A stretch of DNA of 64,000 nt, taken from contig CP025324.1 of the NCBI GenBank assembly GCA_004014935.1, forward strand, positions 558,001-622,000, read 5' to 3'. This DNA is from Saccharomycopsis malanga (taxonomy: Eukaryota > Ascomycota > Saccharomycetes > Ascoideales > Saccharomycopsidaceae). A program made the translations under genes and the position numbers. Within the stretch, counting starts at the first letter, position 1, and each line of letters opens with the position of its first letter. Under the pieces are notes generated by a model. The model saw only the letters and a program-made list of their open reading frames with translations, did no database searches and was not told where the DNA came from. This document shows, piece after piece, positions 56,742-64,000 of this stretch.

Positions 56742-58417
56742 TAATATAGTAGACCTTCAATACTAAATCTTTACGACATCTGGCCTTCCAGAATTTGTGC
56801 CTAGTACAAGTTTGAAAACCAACAAACCCGAAAAACTTTTAAAAGAAACAAATTCCAATAAATAAATAACCGTACAATAAAAGTAGCCGTCGTAAGCAAG
56901 GTCACAATTTACAACCGCAAGCAACATATATCTTCAGTTATCACCCCAAGGCAGTCATGATAGCTGCATGACCAGTAATAAATGCAAAAAAGTGGAAACC
57001 ATTTCCCATACTATCATATAAAGACTAACATACTCCCCTTTATAATAACACTTAGGGGTGTGTCATAGCTATGGGTTCAACAAATTGCCTCGACATAAGT
57101 AGATAATATCGCAAACATCAACATTAAATCTTCTGCTGCATCATTCTTAACATACTAGGAATATAAAGACGCCCCACAAGTAGTATCACCTTTATTATCA
57201 TAAGACCAGAAGGCAATTTGAAAAATCAACCTCTGGGATACATAAAATGCTGTGTTGAACAACAACAAACTGGAAAATTCATAACAATAGTTTTTGAATT
57301 CATCCGCAAAAATCAAATACCTGTTATCACCAGAATCAATCCTGACCTTCAAAAAACCGCTGTTGGGTTTCTAATTAGTTCGAAATAGCCCACAGCACCA
57401 TAATGGGGGGACATAGCACATCCACCGACTGGTCTTAAATCGAAAGAAAAGTCTCTGATAAAAAGCTTTGCCTTCTAATTATATTTGCGTTTCCAAATTG
57501 AGTCAAAAAAAGCGTTTTTTCCATGTGATTGAAAAGGAATATTAAATTTAATATAATAAATAAAAATATGAGACCTCTTGAGCCAAAACAATAAGTTGAG
57601 GATTTGATTTGATCTCCTCAAGCACCATCAACAGTAACTGTCAATGAGCAGTCAAAAGTTTACCTAGTAATAAAATTTACACGATGAATCTGCTTATTTC
57701 ACCGCCCATTTTAGCTCTTGTAGGTCCAATTCGGACACTTATGCATGATAAGCCAGACTTCTTAAATAAGAACGGTTTAATATGATGAAAGTTCCTTTGT
57801 AATCAAACGCTTTGCTAAATCATAAAAACTCATAAATAAATAGTCAGCTTAAACAACTCCGATACAAGTTCCACTCCCTTTTTAAGAGTACTCTCTTCGC
57901 TTATTCGCAAAATAAGCCTATTCAAGTCATACTTCATATATAAGGCCTATAGTCTTATACGTTAAGGCATTTTGAGCCCCGGTATAAGCGCGGGCAACGC
58001 TACCAACCATTATTATAGAAAGTCTACAGAGCAAAAACAAAAGGAAAAAGAAAGAAAAATTAGGAAGAAAAAAAAGGAAAAAGAAAGAAAAACGACAACG
58101 AATTTTTGTGACACTTCGTTCTAACCAAATCAAGACGATAATAACAACAAGAAGTTGAGAATAAGATAGACGACGAGAAAACTAGTGATTTCTTAGCAAA
58201 CTGTGAATCAGATAGTTGGAGGAGTCTTTTAAAGATATTATTTCTCCTCAATAGTGTTGTTAACCGCCCATTGCTTGCTTTTTTTAGCGAACGGAACCCC
58301 TTTTGTTGGACTGATTACCGTACAGTGGCAACATTATACCACGCAGTGTTTGTTTGATATCCACACCTCGGGAATCAAAACTACAGAGTCAGATCATCTA
58401 CACATTATCCGGCCACT

Positions 58418-59767
58418 ATGGATTTAAGAGTTGGAAGAAAATACCGTCTTGGACGTAAGATAGGCGCTGGTTCCTTTGGCGACATCTATATGGGCACCAA
58501 CATCATAACCAGAGAAGAAGTGGCCATCAAGTTAGAGTCTATAACCGCAAAGCATCCACAGCTCGAGTATGAAGCAAGAGTTTACAGGGCTTTGAGCGGA
58601 GGTGTTGGTATTCCCTTTGTTAGATATTACGGAACAGATTGTGAATTCAATTGTATGGTGATTGATTTGCTTGGTCCTTCTTTGGAGGATTTGTTCAATT
58701 ATTGTAACAGAAGATTCTCATACAAAACCGTCTTGCTTTTGGCGGATCAACTTCTCAGCCGTATAGAATACATCCACGCAAGATCTTTTCTTCACAGAGA
58801 TATCAAACCAGACAACTTTTTGATGGGCACTGGAAGAAGATCAAATCAAGTCAGCGTCATTGATTTTGGGTTGGCCAAAAAATACAGAGATCAGGTCACT
58901 TTCATGCATATCCCTTACCGTGAAAACAAGAATTTGACTGGTACTGCTAGATACGCTAGTATCAACACCCACTTGGGTATTGAACAATCCAGAAGAGACG
59001 ATTTGGAGAGTTTAGGTTATGTCTTTGTTTACTTTTGCAAAGGTTCTCTTCCTTGGCAAGGCTTGAAAGCTGCTACTAAGAGACAAAAATACGAGCGTAT
59101 TATGGAAAAAAAGGTGACCACTCCTCTTGACGTTCTTTGCAAAGGATTGCCTCTGATCTTTGTTCAATACTTCAATTATGTCAAGAATTTGAGATTTGAA
59201 GACAAACCAGATTATACATATCTTAGAGGGTTGTTCAGAGACTTTTACCTTCAGGAAAAGTATAAGTATGATTATATCTACGATTGGACTATTGTTAAGT
59301 ACCAACAAGCGAAGTTGGCTTTGAAGAATAACGAAGGTGGCGAGGAAGGAGAAGAAGGAACAAAAAACACTAATAACGCCGGTAATTCTAAAACTCCATT
59401 CTTATTAGACCCTTCCATTGTCCCGGCACACCAAGCAAACCAAATTGTTTTCTATCAACCTAACCAACCAGCCCCAGATAATTCTCAACAAGTTGCTGAA
59501 GCTAAACAACAGCAAGTTCAACAACAGTCTCAAGCACAACAAATAACAGCAAATCAACCTCAAATATTAACAAATCAAGGTCAGTCTTTACAGCCTCAAC
59601 AACAAGCTAATTTAAGCCAACAGTCAAATCCTGGTTTGTCTCTGATGCCTAAGATGCCTCAACAACAAACTCTAGATCAATTGTCCAAACAAGTGTTTTA
59701 CGGAGGTTCCAAACCCAAACCAGTGTTTAACGGAGGTACTAATAATGAGCTGTCCGCTTGGCTTTGA
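58418..59767 (+). CDS. HRR25: HRR25, casein kinase I delta/epsilon
   Basis: 449 residues. The kinase domain covers about 9-285: [43 protein letters not shown] and the CK1-specific [28 protein letters not shown]. The tail from about 300 is Gln/Pro/Asn-rich and probably disordered. Hrr25 acts in 40S maturation, COPII traffic, autophagy and meiotic chromosome segregation. Codon 246 is CTG (59153-59155) in GLP-CTG-IF, where CK1 enzymes have P-S-E-F; this supports CUG as Ser. The region after the kinase is shorter than in S. cerevisiae. Confidence 0.96.
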   Translation: MDLRVGRKYRLGRKIGAGSFGDIYMGTNIITREEVAIKLESITAKHPQLEYEARVYRALSGGVGIPFVRYYGTDCEFNCMVIDLLGPSLEDLFNYCNRRFSYKTVLLLADQLLSRIEYIHARSFLHRDIKPDNFLMGTGRRSNQVSVIDFGLAKKYRDQVTFMHIPYRENKNLTGTARYASINTHLGIEQSRRDDLESLGYVFVYFCKGSLPWQGLKAATKRQKYERIMEKKVTTPLDVLCKGLPLIFVQYFNYVKNLRFEDKPDYTYLRGLFRDFYLQEKYKYDYIYDWTIVKYQQAKLALKNNEGGEEGEEGTKNTNNAGNSKTPFLLDPSIVPAHQANQIVFYQPNQPAPDNSQQVAEAKQQQVQQQSQAQQITANQPQILTNQGQSLQPQQQANLSQQSNPGLSLMPKMPQQQTLDQLSKQVFYGGSKPKPVFNGGTNNELSAWL

Positions 59768-60949
59768 GTTAACATAAATTTGGCAACTATTCTCTTATAT
59801 TGTGTTCGCAACAGTTTGTATTTGGTTCCATGCTCTCAACTCCAAAATTGTTGACATTCATTTTCAAATGCTCAGGTGTTCACTACAATTGAAACTAGTA
59901 TTTCGAAAGGAAATTTTTTTACAAAATTTATAAAAAAAAGAATTAATGCAATAAGTGTTACATCACTGAACTAGGAAACCGATTTTGATTTTATCAAGTT
60001 CCTTTTCACCTTTTTTTTACAATTTCTCTTCTTTCCTTCTTTATCAATTTCCTTGTTTTCTTTCATTGTTTATCCTATTCATCATCTTTTTTTTCTAGTT
60101 TTGCTTTTTTATCACATACATTTTACCTTGCCTTTTCATTCACATTATCATTCTCGTTAGGTTTTTTCAAATGGCACATTTATTTTATTTATAAAGTTAG
60201 CTGTAGTAATTAACTTAAGAAGGAGGTAACTTGCATCAGATGGATATATTATACTGAGTCTAAACATGTATATTTCATAATCTAAACACACGTTGCGTGT
60301 ATACAGTAAGGTTCACATTTGACTATATGTGCCACTTGGTAAGAATGTATGTTATTAATTTTAAAGCTCCTCAATATTGAAAATTGTAGGTTTTTGTTGG
60401 ACGGTTTATATAACAAGATGTTGGATCCTTATGTTATTCGCGAGATAATATACCCGTAAAAAGAAGCAAAGGTGTACTGGTTTTTGCATAAATACAACTT
60501 TTTATACTGTCTTCAGAGGCTTCTGAAGCAGTTGCAACCTTCAATATGTTTATTATCATGACTTTTTACTAAAAGAGTGGAGCTGTACATAGAATATGTG
60601 TATCAAAGGAAAAAAACTGAACGACTTACAGATTTAAGAATTCAAATGCTACTATCGAAAATCAGCGTGAAAAAGGCAGCTGAAAAATTTCTGCTGATAT
60701 AATATAAGTATCCTCTTCACAAAGTATAGCTTAATTTTGCATATTTTCATTACAAAACAGCCATCAATACCTAAAAAGTTCCCCATAGTTGTCAGATGAG
60801 TAAAGTAGAGTCATCATTTTGCCTTGGTTAGGTATTAAGTGCATACAAGTTGCTAACATTTATACACTATAGTCCCTTGATGAGTCAGGGTAATCCCTAC
60901 ATGATATGATTGATATATAAAGGTATTTTAAAAAAAAGAATCGTGAAGC
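59768..60949. other. Intergenic between HRR25 and tRNA-Tyr
   Basis: 1.18 kb. T-rich pyrimidine runs at about 60006-60160 form the HRR25 3' flank. No gene or RNA seen. Confidence 0.4.
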
Positions 60950-61035
60950 CTCTCGGTAGCCAAGTTGGTTTAAGGCGCAAGACTGTAATGTTAACATTAA
61001 TCTTGAGATCGTGTGTTCGACTCACACCCGAGAGA
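60950..61035 (+). tRNA. tRNA-Tyr (GTA) with 11-bp intron
   Basis: Acceptor CTCTCGG pairs with CCGAGAG (61028-61034), with discriminator A at 61035. The D arm has GCCAAGTTGGTTTAAGGCGC. The anticodon stem CAAGA/TCTTG encloses C-T-G-T-A-A-A with anticodon GTA; the intron TGTTAACATTA (60989-60999) sits after base 37. The T arm has GTGTTCGACTCAC. The 5' half (60950-60988) equals the S. cerevisiae tRNA-Tyr 5' half from memory. Mature length is 75 before CCA. Confidence 0.97.
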
Positions 61036-61043
61036 TTTTTTTT
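61036..61043 (+). terminator. RNA polymerase III terminator of tRNA-Tyr
   Basis: A run of eight T directly after the discriminator base. Confidence 0.9.
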
Positions 61044-61153
61044 GCTCTTTTTGGGTTAATTTACTACTTTTTTTTAATAGCTTCACAGACAAAACATTAA
61101 CTTATTTATTTACAAAATGTATTAATCGTAGTGCATTCATTGTAGAATATAAA

Positions 61154-63349
61154 TCACTCATCTTGAAATTCTAATTCAGCCAAATCAGGATAACGTATTT
61201 CTGCATTATCCTCGGCCCACTTGACCCATTGTGACAAGAACCTGTTCCTGCTTTCCCCAAGAGTTTCCATATCACCAATGATGCAAAGTTGTCTTTTTGG
61301 TCGGGTGATTGCCACGTTAAGTCTTCTTTCGTCTTTCAAGAAACCTATGGATTTGTCGAAGTTACTTCTGACTAGCGAAAGTATAATGACGTCTTTTTCA
61401 CGGCCCTGGAACCCATCGACAGTAGATATCTCAACGGCTGGGTACTTGGGACGTATGATTTTCTTGAGCAATTCTATTTGAGAACTGTAAGGCGAAATTA
61501 CACCAATAAACTCTTGAGGAACTTTGGCGGCGACAAGATCCTGTACATGTTTTAAAGCAAGTGAAGCTTCATTTTTGTTGTATTTCGAAGAAGTGAGAGA
61601 TGATTTAGAGTTGAGGTCATCCTCAGAAAGTTTTTGTTCTGGAAAATCTCCACCTTGGGTGTCATACCAAACCACTGGTATTCCGGTTTCTTCAGTATCT
61701 AAAACATCAGTCAAATCGCTGAGTAGTCTGTTCTTTACACTTTCAGCGGCAATAAGTTTATTTCCGTATAACTGTCTCGAGCTAAACTCCATAATTTTGA
61801 CATTCATTCTATATTGTACATCAAGCAATTGTTTCAAATGGTTTTCGCTGTGTATTTTGATAAGTCTGTCGAAAATAGTTCTTGTTAAAATTTCTTTTGC
61901 GTGTTGAACTTTGATCAAGTTTTGTTTGTTTGATTTGGTGGAACCTGAAAGAATGTCATGATCATCAAGTTTTATGGTAGGAGGAAGTTGTTTGTTATCA
62001 CCGGCTAAGATAAGCTTACAGATTCCCGGGTGTGATATTATCGGGATCCAGCATTGAGGCTCTAGAGATTGAGAAACTTCATCTATGATCAAACAATCAA
62101 AAAGAGGTTTGCCTTGTTCGGCGTAACTTTCCGCAGCACTAACTAATTCTCTACTACTGGCACCGTGCAAGGTTGCAACTACTGCTTTTGCATTATAAAT
62201 TAATTCATTGGAAACTTTTTTTTCACGAAGTCTCAAGTCCTTTTTCAAAAACCTATTATCGTTCCATACTTGTTTTCTTTCTTTGTATGATTTGAGTTTT
62301 TTCAATGTCTTCAAGTTTTCCGCAATCTCATTTTTGATATCATTTGTAACTTGTGCAGTGTCACCGCTTTTCGATATATGGTCTAATGAGTGTTCTTGAA
62401 TTGACGGAAGAAGTCTGGCAGGATGTCCTATTCTGAGTAGTTTAGTATAAGGAATGACCTTATCTAGTCTCTCTACAATGGTATCTACTGATATATTCGA
62501 TGGGCCACATACCAACACACGCTCATGGCCATTACTTAACAACTGCTGTATCAACTCTATGAGGGTGTAGGTTTTTCCTGTTCCTGGAGGACCATGGATG
62601 ATAGAAAGATCTGAGTTTAGCGAGAAATTGATAGCTTTTTTTTGAGAATCATTCAACTGTTCATTATGAAACTGGAGTCTCTCAAAAGAAGTTTTGAGGC
62701 TTGCTTGATTTGGTGGTATAAACTTTCTAGTACCTAATAACAATTGCATTATAGGTGATGGATTTTGTATTTCCTTTAGCTTTCTCATAGTGGATTCCAT
62801 TCTCTTGTACGTAATGGAATTGGATATTTTTGCGATCCATAATCTTTCGTTTTGTAATTTGAGCAAATTGTCCTCGTAATTATCATCAATAGCTGCCACC
62901 ACCATCTTGGATGTAACCTTGGTAATTACACCTTCTACAGTTGATAAATCATCTTGATTCTCATTTCTGTTTGCTTTAGATTCTCTGGCGCCTTTCTTTG
63001 GATTGTGCTTTTTTGATGAAGCATTAGCAGCCAACTTCCGTTTAGACGCTGTGGAAGATGGCACTTTTTCAATCTTCACAATATCACCAACTCTTATCTC
63101 CCCTGCATCAATCTCTTCACTAATAGTATACCCGCTGTCATTTGATAATTCTATCACCGTCCTTCCACCCAAGCCTGTTTTTATAGTGGTGATGTTCAAG
63201 TTCAATATGGCCAATCCTTGCTGAGAAAGCTTCTTTCCTGATAACCGTGACAAAAGATCATTGACCAACTCAATATCAGACTCCCTCTCAAGCCCAATTG
63301 CTTCGAGGAAATCACCTGCTAAACGATTTTTCACTTCTTCTGTTGACAT
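61154..63349 (-). CDS. HCS1: HCS1, SMUBP2-like DNA helicase A
   Basis: 731 residues from the ATG at 63349 (MSTEEVKNRLAGDFLEAIG); the frame extends 21 bases left from a TTG. SF1B motifs: SLNSDLSIIHGPPGTGKT (Walker A), IIDEVSQSLEPQCW (II), AGDNKQLPPT (III), LDVQYRMN (IV), EISTVDGFQGREKDVIILS (V) and NVAITRPKRQL (VI). The N-terminal beta-barrel region matches Hcs1/IGHMBP2. S. cerevisiae Hcs1 is a 5'-3' helicase associated with DNA polymerase alpha. The Lys-rich insertion near 110-140 may be a nuclear signal. It follows a probable RNR1 on the same strand. Confidence 0.93.
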   Translation of the reverse strand: MSTEEVKNRLAGDFLEAIGLERESDIELVNDLLSRLSGKKLSQQGLAILNLNITTIKTGLGGRTVIELSNDSGYTISEEIDAGEIRVGDIVKIEKVPSSTASKRKLAANASSKKHNPKKGARESKANRNENQDDLSTVEGVITKVTSKMVVAAIDDNYEDNLLKLQNERLWIAKISNSITYKRMESTMRKLKEIQNPSPIMQLLLGTRKFIPPNQASLKTSFERLQFHNEQLNDSQKKAINFSLNSDLSIIHGPPGTGKTYTLIELIQQLLSNGHERVLVCGPSNISVDTIVERLDKVIPYTKLLRIGHPARLLPSIQEHSLDHISKSGDTAQVTNDIKNEIAENLKTLKKLKSYKERKQVWNDNRFLKKDLRLREKKVSNELIYNAKAVVATLHGASSRELVSAAESYAEQGKPLFDCLIIDEVSQSLEPQCWIPIISHPGICKLILAGDNKQLPPTIKLDDHDILSGSTKSNKQNLIKVQHAKEILTRTIFDRLIKIHSENHLKQLLDVQYRMNVKIMEFSSRQLYGNKLIAAESVKNRLLSDLTDVLDTEETGIPVVWYDTQGGDFPEQKLSEDDLNSKSSLTSSKYNKNEASLALKHVQDLVAAKVPQEFIGVISPYSSQIELLKKIIRPKYPAVEISTVDGFQGREKDVIILSLVRSNFDKSIGFLKDERRLNVAITRPKRQLCIIGDMETLGESRNRFLSQWVKWAEDNAEIRYPDLAELEFQDE

Positions 63350-63908
63350 TTCTCTTTGTTGCCTGCCCAAATGCCATTACCTTTTATAGTTGAAAATGTT
63401 TCCTTATATTATTGGAATTTCTGGTCCATCAAAATGGTATATAACATAGTATAATATACTATGATACCCATTGTTTCTATTTTAATATTAAAAAACAAGA
63501 CTATGAGAGTTGTAGTAATAATTCTGATGATGTGTTTTACTTTGAATGATAATCATACGCAAAAAGGTGTTTACTACTTATATCCTTAGTCAGTCTCCTT
63601 TAACATAAAAATAGTCTGAACAATAAGGTAACTGTTATTACCATAGCAACCATCAAATAGCATATAACTTTACATATGATGGATTGATGTTTTCTTAACT
63701 GGACACTTGGACTAGTGAAAAAGGTTACTTTTAATATCTACGTCATACAAATATTATAACGTAATTGACTGATAAAATTAAATGATATATAACGGAAACC
63801 AGAAGAAGTAAAGTAAAAACCCATCAGTAAGCAAAGAGAAAAAACAAAGAAATCATATTAGTGAAAAGAAAACAAAAAATCATGTGTTGGATGTGAAAGC
63901 AGGGTCGG
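63350..63908. other. HCS1 promoter / 3' flank of the next gene
   Basis: 559 bp. A perfect palindrome CATAGTATAATATACTATG lies at 63445-63463 with an outer GGTAT/ATACC pair (63436-63440, 63464-63468), about 90-120 bp before HCS1. Otherwise AT-rich. Confidence 0.45.
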
Positions 63909-64000
63909 TTAACCAGAACACATTTCACAAGCTTCAGGGTTATTGATGGCACAAGCAATCACTTTCGAACTAAAAATATCTTGTTCAGTTTCGGTAGTTT
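63909..64000 (-). CDS. RNR1: 3' end of probable RNR1, ribonucleotide reductase large subunit (partial)
   Basis: Only the last 30 codons are in the window; the gene continues past 64000. They read TTETEQDIFSSKVIACAINN then PEACEMCSG and stop. A C-terminal CxxC followed by one or two small residues is the redox shuttle of class I ribonucleotide reductase R1 chains, and the IACAINNPEAC context is what I recall of fungal Rnr1. The call rests on this short tail only. Confidence 0.65.
   Translation of the reverse strand, partial: TTETEQDIFSSKVIACAINNPEACEMCSG

Larger units (their letters stand above)
55766..58417. other. 2.65-kb divergent region between PKH kinase and HRR25
   Basis: The largest gap here. 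It contains a 13-bp tandem duplication (56154-56179), a purine-rich run at about 58030-58095, and several short open frames. The most gene-like is 68 codons on the minus strand, 56741-56535 (start MEHSEWHIKMTSVSLALDRA), with no family recognised. The right end is probably the long HRR25 leader. Confidence 0.4.

Overview
The window is nuclear DNA of a budding yeast (Saccharomycotina), most probably a CUG-Ser clade (Candida/Debaryomyces-type) species. Evidence: compact AT-rich DNA, mostly intronless genes, a few short introns with GTAAGT-type donors and TACTAAC-like branch points, an intron-bearing tRNA-Tyr, GPI-type cell-wall and small heat-shock proteins of Candida type, and rare CTG codons that fall where relatives carry Ser or Thr (HRR25 codon 246, SPB4 codon 32). 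The species itself cannot be named from this sequence. No virus-like element, CRISPR array or intact transposon was seen.

Layout. 0.9-8.6 kb: a BAR-SH3 protein, IWR1 in four exons, a two-exon short-chain dehydrogenase and a GFD2-like exonuclease-fold protein. 9-13 kb: a GPI-anchored surface protein, RPS25 and a peroxisomal SCP2-type lipid carrier. 14.5-24 kb: NOG1, an HSP20-class chaperone with heat-shock elements, EHD3, FKBP12, an unidentified small three-exon gene and DIM1. 24.6-30.2 kb: KEL3/EAF7 and COQ10/MDM12, two head-to-head pairs. 30.4-36.7 kb: an unrecognised secretory protein with two CxCxC clusters, MCM6 and COX23. 37-46.5 kb: an AMSH-type JAMM deubiquitinase, VPS27 and ULA1 in tandem, then SPB4. 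47-55.8 kb: a TRAPPC11 (Foie-gras/Gryzun) homologue absent from S. cerevisiae, a DUF1992/DnaJC28-like mitochondrial protein and a PDK1-type PKH kinase. 58.4-64 kb: HRR25, tRNA-Tyr(GTA), the HCS1 helicase and the 3' end of what is probably RNR1.

Functional threads. NOG1, DIM1 and SPB4 (ribosome assembly) all carry PAC and RRPE motifs upstream. MCM6 has an early-cell-cycle box flanked by two MCB sites. The AMSH gene and VPS27 act in the same endosomal ubiquitin-sorting step, are neighbours, and share an identical 10-bp E-box about 110-125 bp before each start. COQ10 and MDM12 share a 208-bp promoter.

Items most worth a second look: a dispersed repeat present in four diverged copies (3.5, 13.2, 18.1 and 52.9 kb); the secretory orphan at 30.4 kb; a COQ10 intron with no frame-compatible AG acceptor; TRAPPC11; a GC-rich 26-bp palindrome at 3.2 kb; and a wobble-paired hairpin next to one repeat copy.
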